This document shows positions 50,537-60,600 of a stretch of 64,000 nucleotides of DNA, in pieces. The translations under genes and the position numbers were made by a program. The stretch lies in contig NZ_CP011125.1 of the NCBI RefSeq assembly GCF_000737325.1, positions 496,001 through 560,000 on the forward strand, in the 5' to 3' direction. The notes beneath the pieces were generated by a model. The model saw only the letters and a program-made list of their open reading frames with translations, made no database searches and had not been told where the DNA came from. This DNA is from Sandaracinus amylolyticus (GTDB lineage Bacteria; Myxococcota_A; Polyangia; Polyangiales; Sandaracinaceae). Every line of letters starts with the position of its first letter. Positions within the stretch are counted from its first letter, which is position 1.

Positions 50537-51259
50537 TCACGACGCGAGCACCGGCGAACCGTGAAGCACGGGCCCGAGTGCCCGCGCGAACGGCGCGGCG
50601 ACATCGATCAGACGCGTCTGACCAGTCGCGCGGTGAATGAGTGCGATCAGCTCGTCCACCTGCTTGAGCGAAATTCCCATCGCGGCGGCAATGGGCTTGC
50701 GCGTTGCACCGAGGGCATGATGCGCGATCACCTCAGCACGTCGTGGTGTGATCCCGAGCGGACGGAGCGAAGCACGAATCCACGGAGCGAGACGGTCTCG
50801 TACCCAGGTATCGCGCAGCTGTGGCGCCTTCATCGCGTACGCACGGGCACACGCTGCGAGCGCATCGAGCTCTGGACGATCCGGAAGCGCCAAGAGATGG
50901 AAGGCGCCCGCCCGGAGAGCAGCGCGCGATATCGCGTCCGCTACGTTTGCATCAAGCGCGCTTCGCACGCTGGTGGCGATCACTGGGATCCCGTCGCCAC
51001 GCGATCGACGCGCCGTCAGTGCTTCGAAAGCACCGAGATCGGCAGCGGGGGCGACGATCAACGCTGCGACGTCGGTGTCGTCCATCGTGCAGCTTCGAAC
51101 GGCCATCGGACCGAGCGCGCGCAGAGCGCCGACCGCGTCACGTCCGAGCCCAACCACGCCCAAGACGACTTCCGGGGCGGGTGGTGGCGGCACCTCCATC
51201 GCGACACGGGCGAAAACACTCGCGGTGTCTTCACGGCGCTCGGCCTGCGGCATCGACAT
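50537..51259 (-). CDS. LuxR-like HTH transcription regulator, 240 aa
   Basis: The ATG at 51259 (MSMPQAERRED) follows gagg. Residues 25-130 look like a worn receiver fold (EVVLGVVGLGRDAVGALRAL, DDTDVAALIVAPAADLGAF, DGIPVIATSV), with a DD pair but no clear phosphoacceptor pattern, so phosphorylation is doubtful. The C-terminal 75 residues (LGITPRRAEVIAHHALGATR, KPIAAAMGISLKQVDELIAL) are a LuxR/GerE-type HTH. It is divergent from the secreted operon at 51438, across a 178-bp region with a palindrome, so that operon is the likely target. Confidence 0.68.
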   Translation of the reverse strand: MSMPQAERREDTASVFARVAMEVPPPPAPEVVLGVVGLGRDAVGALRALGPMAVRSCTMDDTDVAALIVAPAADLGAFEALTARRSRGDGIPVIATSVRSALDANVADAISRAALRAGAFHLLALPDRPELDALAACARAYAMKAPQLRDTWVRDRLAPWIRASLRPLGITPRRAEVIAHHALGATRKPIAAAMGISLKQVDELIALIHRATGQTRLIDVAAPFARALGPVLHGSPVLAS

Positions 51260-51379
51260 CGTGTGACCTCGTATGTGGACATGTTGCGCTTTTTCGCGCG
51301 CGCGCTGCAAGAAGGGAAGCGCACGCGTCGGACGGGTACCGAGCTCGACCGCGACGCATCCAGCGCCGACCCCGGGGAT

Positions 51380-51401
51380 ACCCGGTAATGCTCTACCGGG
51401 T
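51380..51401. promoter_or_regulatory. inverted repeat in the divergent promoter region
   Basis: An 8-bp perfect inverted repeat (acccggta / taccgggt) with a 6-nt spacer lies 37 bp before the first gene of the secreted operon. It could be the operator of the HTH protein encoded opposite. Confidence 0.4.
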
Positions 51402-51437
51402 TTCGCCGGGCTCCCGGGCGTGTCAGCGTAGCGGCCC

Positions 51438-51974
51438 GTGGAATCGCGCAGTCGTACGAAACGCTGTCAGCTAGCCCTTCCACTCGCGTTGGCGGTGGTG
51501 TTCGCGGCGTCGAGCGCGACCGCGACGACGTTCGACGACGTCACGATCGAAGAGCTGGCGCGAGCAAGCGACATCGTGGTGCTCGGCCAGGTCGAGCTGG
51601 TCGACTGCCACGATCAAGGTCCCGCCGGACAGTCTGGAATCCACACGCGTGCCGTGGTCCGTGTGACCGAGACGCTCCATGGCGAGAACGAACGACTTCT
51701 GGAGCTGTGGGTCCACGGCGGACGGATCGGTGACACCGCGCGCCTCGTCCCGAGTCAGGCCACGTTCCGCGAAGGGGAACGCGTTGCCCTGTTCCTCTTC
51801 CGGTCGCGAGGAGCACTCTGGTTGACCGGAATGGGCCGGGGTAAGTGGGTGATCTCCGACTCGGGATCCGCCGCGCCGTGGATTCGTGACGGAATCGTCG
51901 ATGCCAGCACCGGCCGGATTGACGTCGGAGTCCTTCGGTCGCGCGTGCTGCTCGCTGTCTCGAGGCGGCCTTGA
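51438..51974 (+). CDS. exported protein, 178 aa, first gene of the secreted operon
   Basis: The GTG start gives a signal peptide (QLALPLALAVVFAASSATATT). The mature protein has 'EELARASDIVVLGQVELVDC' then 'RAVVRVTETLHGENERLLEL' and 'ATFREGERVALFLFRSRGAL', a beta-barrel-like small domain often seen just upstream of matrixins in myxobacteria. It overlaps the matrixin start by 4 bp (TTGA), so the pair is coupled. It could be a chaperone or inhibitor of the protease, which is inference from position. Confidence 0.65.
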   Translation: MESRSRTKRCQLALPLALAVVFAASSATATTFDDVTIEELARASDIVVLGQVELVDCHDQGPAGQSGIHTRAVVRVTETLHGENERLLELWVHGGRIGDTARLVPSQATFREGERVALFLFRSRGALWLTGMGRGKWVISDSGSAAPWIRDGIVDASTGRIDVGVLRSRVLLAVSRRP

Positions 51975-53323
51975 GCATCGCGACTCGACGTTTGCCCGAG
52001 CTCACGTTGGCGATTGGAGTGTCGCTCGCGTTGCTCACTCCCACATCGGCACGCGCGTATCGGACAGTCGCGGAGCTTGGCGGGTTCGACGGGGCCGAGC
52101 GGGTCGTGTGGCTCGACTCCGGCGTCCGGTACAGCACGTATGACGTGCCTCCTGAAGGCTTCGACCTGGAGGACATGCTCGCGTCGGTACGCGAGGGGAG
52201 CGCCGCCTGGACAGCTGATTGCAGCCGCCTCGCGCTCGACCCCGCTGGTCGCACGTCGGTCGCCGCCGCTTCGGGAGACCGTCGCAACACGATTGCGTGG
52301 CTGCGAGGCGACTGGCGTGAGCTCGGACTCTCGAGCGACGTGGCCGCCACGACTGACATCCTCTACGAACGTGCCGCGGACGGCACATGGCACATCGTCG
52401 AAGCCGACATCCTCTTCAACGACTCGGACTTCGACTGGTCGGCGCACGACCTGACACCGGTCGACGCGCGCGACGTTCGAGCGGTTGCCGTTCACGAGTT
52501 CGGACACTTCCTCGGACTCTCGCACGTGTGCGAGGAAGATGGGGGCGGAGGAGCGCCGCTCTGCGCGGCTGACGACGCATTCGCCGACGTCGTGATGTAT
52601 CCGTTCTATCGTGGTCCGGATGCGCGCTCGCTGGCGGCCGATGACGTGGCGGGTCTCTGCTCGCTGTACCCGTCGAGCGGGTGCGCGTTCGACTCCGACT
52701 GCGACGCCGGCGCGCGTTGCGTGGATGGGGCGTGCGTGCCGTCGTGTGCCACTGCGGGATGCCCAGTCGGATTCACGTGCAGCTCCGTGGGCTGCGTTCC
52801 CGATCCCTGCGCATCGTGCGGCGAACGTTGCGATGCGAGCTGTTCTTCCACGGAGCCCGGACGCGCGCTGGGCCAACCCTGTGGAACGTCGGACGAGTGT
52901 CGCTCCGGGAGGTGCGCGACCGACGGCTACTGCACAGCTCCGTGCGGCGACGGAGTGTCCTGCCCTACCGATTGGGTCTGCGCCTCGTCGAGTGAGTCGT
53001 GCGAGCCGACTGCAGGAGTCTTCGGCGACTCGTGCGGCGTGCCGGGCGATTGTCACTCACGACTCTGCCTGGAGCGCGGCGCGACTGCGACCTGCACCGA
53101 TGGCTGCGCTGCCGACGGCGATTGCCCGCGTGGCTACGCCTGCGAGCTCGTGGAAGGCATTGGCGTCTGTGCGCCGACGCGAAGTGGCGGATGCGCAGTC
53201 GCGATGTCGGCGGGAGCGTCCTCGTCGCGCCAGTGGTTGCTCTGGACCCTCGTTCTTGCTTCGTGGCATGGCTCGCGTCGACTCGCGCGGCGGCGGGCCC
53301 ACCGGAGATCCATCGATGCCTGA
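51971..53323 (+). CDS. matrixin metalloprotease with Cys-rich repeats and MYXO-CTERM-like tail, 450 aa
   Basis: A signal peptide (LTLAIGVSLALLTPTSARA) precedes the matrixin domain. VHEFGHFLGLSH is the HExxHxxGxxH zinc site and 'DVVMYPFYRG' the Met-turn. From residue 235 there are Cys-rich repeats (CAFDSDCDAGARCVDGACVP, CGTSDECRSGRCATDGYC). The C-terminus has GGCAVAMSAG, a hydrophobic stretch (WLLWTLVLASW) and an Arg-rich end (RRLARRRAHRR), the pattern of MYXO-CTERM sorting signals. These are processed at the Cys and anchor or release proteins at the surface. The TTG start overlaps the previous stop. Confidence 0.87.
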   Translation: MSIATRRLPELTLAIGVSLALLTPTSARAYRTVAELGGFDGAERVVWLDSGVRYSTYDVPPEGFDLEDMLASVREGSAAWTADCSRLALDPAGRTSVAAASGDRRNTIAWLRGDWRELGLSSDVAATTDILYERAADGTWHIVEADILFNDSDFDWSAHDLTPVDARDVRAVAVHEFGHFLGLSHVCEEDGGGGAPLCAADDAFADVVMYPFYRGPDARSLAADDVAGLCSLYPSSGCAFDSDCDAGARCVDGACVPSCATAGCPVGFTCSSVGCVPDPCASCGERCDASCSSTEPGRALGQPCGTSDECRSGRCATDGYCTAPCGDGVSCPTDWVCASSSESCEPTAGVFGDSCGVPGDCHSRLCLERGATATCTDGCAADGDCPRGYACELVEGIGVCAPTRSGGCAVAMSAGASSSRQWLLWTLVLASWHGSRRLARRRAHRRSIDA

Positions 53324-54578
53324 CGGACGCGGATGGTGGTTGTTGCTGGCCTGCGCATTCTCGTCGGCTTGTGGCGGGGAATCCTTCGAGCTCGACGCCT
53401 CGTCGGGCGACGGCGGCGAGGCGCACGGGAACGATGCAAGCGACTCGGGGGGCTCGACCGAGTGCTCGACTCCTGGTGAGCTGCGGACCACCGGCTGCGG
53501 CCGCTGTGGTGCGGGTACGATGACGCAACTGTGCAGCGCGGAACGAATCTGGCGCGATCAGGGCGTCTGTTCCAGCGACGAAGAATGCGTCCCAGGTTCG
53601 ACCGAAACCGCGCAGAACGAGCTCTGCGGCATCTCGACGCGTTCGTGTGACGAGCACTGCACTTGGCGCGAGTGGCAGCTCGAGACGCCGGATGGCGAGT
53701 GCGTGGCCGGCACGGAACGGATGACAAGCTCTCCGAGCTGCACGGGGGGGCTCGCGATCGCGCAACGCTGCACGTCGACGTGCGCGTGGCAGGACATCTC
53801 GGACCGGTGCGTCGATCCGTGCGGAGATCTCCCGCGGTCTTCACCCCGAGGGCACGAGGAGATCTGCATTCCGGGCGGGCCATTCGTGCGTGGCCATCCC
53901 GAGGTCCCATCTGCGAGCACCGTCTCGACGGTGGAGATCTCGAGCTTCTACATCGATCAGTTCCCGGTCACGAATGCGCGATATCGCGCATGCGTCGCTG
54001 CGGGCGGCTGCACTGCGCCTCTGACGTCCACGGGTCTGATCAGCTACGAGGACGTCAGTCGTGGCGCGCATCCCGTCCAAGGCGTCACGTGGGACCAGGC
54101 TTCCGCGTTCTGCGCATGGGACGGCGCTCGACGACTGCCTACCGAGGCGGAGTACGAAAAAGCCGCCCGCGGCCCGGCTCCGCGGTCGCAGCGATATACC
54201 TGGGACGTCGACGAGTTCCGGTGCTCGGTGCTTCCTTCGCTCGGATGCCCCGGCTACTCCGTGCCCGCCGGGCGGGCGCCGTACGTCGACGCCGAGGTCG
54301 GCTCGATGCCGGAGAGCCGCAGCAGCTACGGCGTCGAGATGCTCATCGGTGCGGCATATCACTGGACCGCTGATTGGTACTCGGAGACGTACTACGACGA
54401 TCCGAGCTCGCGAGAAATCGATCCGCAGGGCCCGGCGACCGGGAGTGCTCGCGTGGTCCGAGGCTCCTCGCGCAATCATGGGAGCTACGGGCAACACCAC
54501 GTGTCGCAGCGGCAAGGTCGCCCGCCAGGCGAGCCGCGCGAGCCGACGACTTTCCGCTGTGTCCGAACCGCGCCCTAA
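53316..54578 (+). CDS. lipoprotein with formylglycine-generating-enzyme (sulfatase-modifying factor) domain, 420 aa
   Basis: The ATG at 53316 overlaps the matrixin end by 8 bp. The signal ends in a lipobox-like Cys (LLACAFSSACGG). Residues 30-175 are Cys-rich and Ser/Asp-rich. From about residue 185 the FGE fold starts: 'ICIPGGPFVRGHPEVP', 'SSFYIDQFPVTNARYRACVA', 'HPVQGVTWDQASAFCAWDGA', 'RRLPTEAEYEKAARGP', 'ARVVRGSSRNHG' and 'TTFRCVRTAP'. The second active-site Cys of true sulfatase-activating enzymes is not seen, so this is probably a binding-type or degenerate member. Confidence 0.82.
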   Translation: MPDGRGWWLLLACAFSSACGGESFELDASSGDGGEAHGNDASDSGGSTECSTPGELRTTGCGRCGAGTMTQLCSAERIWRDQGVCSSDEECVPGSTETAQNELCGISTRSCDEHCTWREWQLETPDGECVAGTERMTSSPSCTGGLAIAQRCTSTCAWQDISDRCVDPCGDLPRSSPRGHEEICIPGGPFVRGHPEVPSASTVSTVEISSFYIDQFPVTNARYRACVAAGGCTAPLTSTGLISYEDVSRGAHPVQGVTWDQASAFCAWDGARRLPTEAEYEKAARGPAPRSQRYTWDVDEFRCSVLPSLGCPGYSVPAGRAPYVDAEVGSMPESRSSYGVEMLIGAAYHWTADWYSETYYDDPSSREIDPQGPATGSARVVRGSSRNHGSYGQHHVSQRQGRPPGEPREPTTFRCVRTAP

Positions 54579-54600
54579 CGAAGGGCTGGGAGCAGGAGCG

Positions 54601-57600
54601 ATGAACGGAAGAGCGAAGTGGGGCGTGCTCTTGGCAGTGCTCGCAGCCAGCTGCGCGCACGGGGGTGAAGACGACCTCTCGTTGCGCGATCAGCCACCTG
54701 ACCAGGCGGCTCTCTCCAGGCGGTTGCGCGAGATGCAGCGGGTGAGGGTCATCGACGGCGAGGGGGCCGAGGCTCTCCTCGAGCTGCATTCGCCCACGCA
54801 GCCCGATCTCATCGAGGAAATCCACGTAGCTTGCCAAGGTGACATCAAAGTCGCCACTTCGGGGGGCGCTCTCGCGAGCTGCGGTACAGCGAGCGTTCCC
54901 GAGGCCGCGTGGACGTCGTGCACGGCAATGGCGTGTGCGGCGCAGATCCGAATCTGTGCCGCCAACAAGCTGTTGGAGATCGCGGACAATCTCTCGGAGA
55001 CGGTGGTGGGCAACTACCGCGTACCGCCGCAGACGCGTGCCGTGAACGCCGCGTTGCGTGAAGAGGCCATCGTTCAGGCCCGAGAAGCCTCCATCGTGTC
55101 GGGAGAAGCGCTTCGTCGCGCGGGGGGTGGCTATCAACCAATCGGCACCTGCGCCGTGCAAGATCTCGCGTTGATCCTTGGATCGAGGGAGGAGCCGAAC
55201 TTCACCGTGGGTCAGTCGCTCGCAGGCACGTTCGTCGAGGCCTACGAGACCGTATGGGAAGCCGCCGAGGGCGCGTCGGCCGACAACATCGCCGTTGCTG
55301 ACAGTCACTTCGCTCGAGAGCCTTCCACGGGTGATGCGCTCTGGATGCGGTGGCACGGTCCCGTCCTCTCGTACGATCGAGTCGCTGACTTCCTGCTGGG
55401 TGCCCGTACGGAAGTACGTTCGACCGAGACCGGTGTCTGCGCGGACTCGACTCCCGCGCTCGAACGCCCGCGGTTCCCGTTTGCGCTCGGCTTCCTTCAG
55501 CTCTCTGGGATCCAGCTCGACGTGCTCGGCAACCGCGAAGACTATCGGTTCGAGCAGCTCTGGACCGGCGCCACGCCCCTGGGTGGAATTCCTCTTCCGG
55601 GCGGCCCGATGCGCGAGCGAATTGCCGAGCGGATGGGTGATGACTCCTGGGCGAGCATGGCCTCTTCGGAGTTCCTGGCCATCACGGGCACGACCGAGAG
55701 CGACTTCTCGCTCGCACGCGCGCGGGTTTCCGATCAGGCGGCGGCATTCGCGCGCACGACGACGCAGACGTACACCCCAGTCCTCACGGCACAGGCGGAC
55801 GGCAGCCCGACGCTCCCGGAGTTCACGTACTACTCGGCAACCACCCGTCCGCCACGTTCGCTCGGCTCCGTTCACGCGGCGCGAGCATTCGGTGCGATGG
55901 GATCGCCGGAAGCGCTCGGGAATTACGGAGATCTGAACACTCCCACGCGCGCGTATGCGCGGCGAAGCGTGGCAGGTTTCGTCGATTGGGCGGCGACGGT
56001 CGCGTCCGAGATCACTCGGTACTCTACCGTCGGCAACCATCCCTCGCTGAACGCCTTGGCGGCAGTTGCCAATCGCGACCGTCCGTGGCGCGTGCGCGTC
56101 TCGTACTGGAACGACACGTCGGTACCCCCGACGCACTTCGCGCAAGTGTCGGTGTATGGAGACTTCACGCAGGCCGAGCTCCTGGTGGTTCGAGGCGACG
56201 CCGGTGTGTCGTGCGCGACCACTGGGGCAGTCGAGGGTGAGCCTTGTGCGCTCGCCGACCACGAGGAGACGTTCGGGTACACGACGCAGAGTCTCACCTA
56301 TGCCGACTACGGCTTCGAGACCCGCCACCAACTCGATCTCGGCAACGTCGCGGAGACGCCGCTGTACGTGCTGCGCCGTCGTCCCGGCTCCGCCGCGAAG
56401 CGGCCCGGCGCGTACGAGCTCATCGCGCCCGTGGTCATCGACTGGACGACCGCGACGACGACGGCGACGGACGTGATGCAGCCTGTCGTGCCGCTCGTGG
56501 AGCAGATCGCGCTGAGCGTGACGGCACCCGACGAGGAGAGCTGCGATTCAGCCGAGGTCATCTGTACCGGTGACCTCCGGTCCGCCCGCATTCCGCTCGA
56601 GGATCAGCTCAGCGAGGATGGAGACGCGTACGAGAGCAGCTGGCGGCACTATCTCACGCTGGCTCGCAATGCGGCGACCCGTGCCGACGAGCTCGGGGAA
56701 GCGCTTCTTACCAGCGGTCTCGGGATCGAGGGGATCGTCGAAGGGGCCGCGGACCAGCTCGAGGCGCAATGCGGTGTCGCGCCCGATCTCCTGACGTTTG
56801 GGAGCAGCGGAATCGGTGGAGCGCCCTCGACGACGTGCACCACGGACGCGAGCTGCGCGACGATCCGCGGAGGCGTGTGCGTCAATGGTCGGTGCGGCGT
56901 CGATCCGGTTCGCTACCTGCAGAGCCTGAATGACCCGCGAGCGCAGCAGTTGGCCGAGTGCCTCGGCGAGGACGCTGACCAGGTGGTCCCATTCGTCGCG
57001 CTCGGGCCGGACCCCCTGTGCATGTGGCGCCACGATTCGACGGGCGTGTTCTGCGGTGGCGGGCTGCAGGGCCGCGCAACCCCGTGTCCGTTCGTCATGA
57101 GAGCGGGCACCTGTGCGAGCTCTGCGCCGCCTGGGTTGACGCTGCCCGCCGGCTACAGCTTCGTGTCGGTCTCCGACACGATCGGCGTGATTCCGGACAC
57201 GATCGAAGAGCAGTACGAGCCGGGGGTGCAGAACCCGGCGGATTGCGACGTCTTGCGGTCGCTGCGGACCCGCGTCGCGACGGACGCGGATCTCGAACGA
57301 CTCCGCCAGAGCAGCACGTTCGATCTCGAACACCTGCGTCTGCTCGCGTCGCGCGTGGGGTGGGCTGCGGAACCGCCCGATCTGAGCCATTTGACGGTGG
57401 ATCGGGTGACGTGGACGCCTCCCGGCATGAGGTCGTACGCTGGCACCGGTCGCGTGTTCTCCGGGCTCAACGAGCCGATGGACATGGCTGCGGCGCCGCT
57501 GCCTGCATGGCCCTGCCATTCCGACGTCAGGGCGGCGACATGCGACAGTGAGAGTCTGTTCTGCCAGACGATCGACTGCGCTGACGCCCATGCCCGCGCG

Positions 57601-60600
57601 GAGATCAACGATCGACTCGCACGCGCCGTTCTCGCTCTGAAGATCTCGACCGGCGCGTCGATGTCCAACTACTTCGCTCCGTCGTTCGCGGACCATCGTG
57701 GCTCGGGCACATCGCCGCGTCCCGAAAATGCTCCGAGCTGGATCGACGCGCCCGGCGATATCGGTGGAGGGCAGTACACGATCTGGAGCGCGGTGAACGC
57801 CGGCAGTAGCTGCTACTCCGACGATTTGACGAGCACCTGTCTGGGCTCTCGGACCTACTACGGGAGCACGTACTGTCGTTCCAGCACGGGCACTGCACCT
57901 TCGCTGTGGACCACGCTCCTCGCAAACGGCACATGGCGCGAGCGGCCCGTCACCTGCGGCCAGCAGGACCCGAGGCGTTTCATCGTGTTCGACGCACGTC
58001 GTCACGCGAGCGCCGACCCCGGACGTGAGTATCGTGGCGATGATTCCGACTCGATCGTTCCGTATATGTGGGAAGGTGTTGCGCGTGGAACCGCGGTCGT
58101 GGCCCAGGACTCGACTCCTCGCCTCTCCGACTTCCAACATTTCGGGCGCTCGACCTACGCTCGGGTGCTCGAAGATGAATGGGAGGACGGCGACGTCGTG
58201 CTCGGCCGGGACGTCGAGCGGATCGACCGTTTGACGACTTGGTTCCACGACGTCGACGAAAGCGAGGTCGCGATCGCCGGCAACTGGTCGCAAGCACCGC
58301 GATCGGGATCTTTCGCGAGAGGGCTGACCGCCCGAGACCTGCGCGACGCGCTCGAGTTGGCGTGCGAGCTCGATCAGTCCGAGACCGCCTCGTGCGATCC
58401 CTCGCGCCCACCACCGCGTGTATCGACGGTCGCCGACCTGCCGGCGGTTCGTGCATACCTGAACTGCGTCGGATTCACGATTCAGGATCGCGCGCAGCGG
58501 GCGGTGATTCCGAACGTCCCGCGCGGCGCGCTGCGCGGCCTGAGCGCTGACGGAGGCGGGGGCTTCGACGTGGCGAGGGGTTCCTACGGAGTTGCCGTGG
58601 ATCAGCTCCGCCGAGGTCTCGAGAACATGTCTATGCACATGCCCCGACTCGCTCAGGAGCTTCGTGGCTTCGCGCGCGACATCGAACGGATGGAGAACCT
58701 CATCATCCAGACGAACGCGATTCGTGAGACCCAGGAGTTGACTATGGCGCGCGACATCTTTCACGCGCTGAATAGCTGCGGGGGCTCCGTCATGACCGCG
58801 CTTATCGCGAGCAATAATGGTCCGGATAGCGACTATTCCGGATGGGGAAACGTGGTCACGCAGTGCGGAAACGCGGCCGCGACCGTGATTACGATCATCG
58901 CGCAGAACCGCCTGTCTTCGCAGATCGAAAACGCCGAGACCCGGTCGCAAATGCTCCAGCTCGAGGACGGAATCGAAGTGCGGATCGCGACGTTCCGTGA
59001 CATTCAGTCCGCCATTGCGACCGCCGTGGGCGACCTGCAGGATGCAACCGCCGAACTCGCGTCGCTCCGTCGCACCGGGCGTCGCAGCGTCGGACGAATG
59101 CTCCTGCTCGACATGGACGAGACCGGCAGGGCCTACCGCACCAACACGGTCTACCGCCGACGCTACAATACGACGCTGACGCGATATCGCCGCGCGCTGC
59201 GCCAGGCCGTCCGCAGTGCATTCCTGGCCCGCCGCGCGATCGAGCAGCAGATCGGGCTCGACCTGAACTCGCTCTCGGAGCCGATGACGTTGGTCGAGCC
59301 GCCCCGCACGTGGGCTGATACGATCTGCGACGTCACGGGTATCGACTACTCGCGTCTTCGCGATTCGACCGACCTCGATTACGAAAACTACGCCGACCAA
59401 TACGTTGGCGACTACGTCGACCGCCTGGAGGCGTTCGTCGAGTCGTATCGAATCGATTTTCCGTTCCAGGATGCGACGGACACGACCGTGATCTCGTTGC
59501 GGCACGAGTCGTCGGGAGGGCTCGGGGCTTGCGATTCGAACGTGCCGAACCTTCTCGCCTACACTGGCCATCTCGAGTACGCGACGTACCCGCTCGAGCC
59601 AACGGACGCTCCTGATGTCGAACCGGAGCCGCTCTGGGAGGTGAGCGGCTGCACGTCGACCACGTCGTGCGTCGCGGTCACGCCCGTCACTGGCTCGCCG
59701 GAAGAACGCCCCGTACCGAGCTGGCATCCGCAGTTCGCGACGGCCGCTGCATTCGACGTGCTGTTCGCACAGGACGACGGCGATCCGGCGACTCCGATTG
59801 GCTACACCAGCCAGGCGCGCCTGAACCAGCAACTCGCACTGTCGAGCGGCCGATATCGAGTGTCCTGGTACGCTGTCGATGCAGATGGCAGCGGACTCGT
59901 CTACGGCGATCCGGCCGGCGCCAGCTCGCCGTTCGAGATCGAGCACGCTGACGGCAGCGTACTAGCCCGCAGCGCGCTGGGGACCGCGCCGTCGGGAACC
60001 GAATGGGTGCGCCGGTACTTCGTCGTCGAAGTGCCGTCCGGTGAGCCGCTGTACCTCGCGCTCCGTGCGGCGAACACCGCGCTCACCACCGAACAACGCT
60101 GGCGCATCGCGGCGCCCATGATCGAGAACGTCGGCGCGACGGTGCCTGCCAACGCAACCATCGCGGACCACCCTCCGGGCTTCTACGTCGAGACCGAGGA
60201 GGCAGGGCGGGCCACGGTTCCGGTGTGTGACGTAGGCCCGGGCAGCGAGCTCCGCTGGGCTCGACGTTGCCAGACGCTCTGCCCGACGGGTCTCGCCGAT
60301 TCGTGTGAGGAGGGAGACTCGGGCGTACTGAGATGTTTCTGGGAGGCGCGCTTCGACGTGCCTGCCGAAGCAATCCGGAACGGCTCGGCGCTCGCTAGCG
60401 GTGGATTCGCGGAAGGAAACTTCAACTACCGCGTCGACGCCCTCGGAGTGAACTTCGTCGGGGCGAACGTTCGTTATTGCGAGGCGCACGCTGACCCCGA
60501 CCTCTGCTACTCCGCGGGTTGGGTCCCGTACACGCTGATTCACGACGGCGAGCATCGCGTGCTCAACTACTTCGGGGACGACAACTACGCAGCGCCGATC

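Noticed and set aside
53316-54578. active sulfatase-maturing enzyme
   Set aside because: The second catalytic Cys is not seen, the protein is a lipoprotein, and no sulfatase gene is present.
56548-59946. 1132-codon minus-strand frame opposite the giant lipoprotein
   Set aside because: The plus-strand gene has a ribosome-binding site, lipobox, Cys pairs and organised helices. The minus frame is Arg/His-rich shadow.
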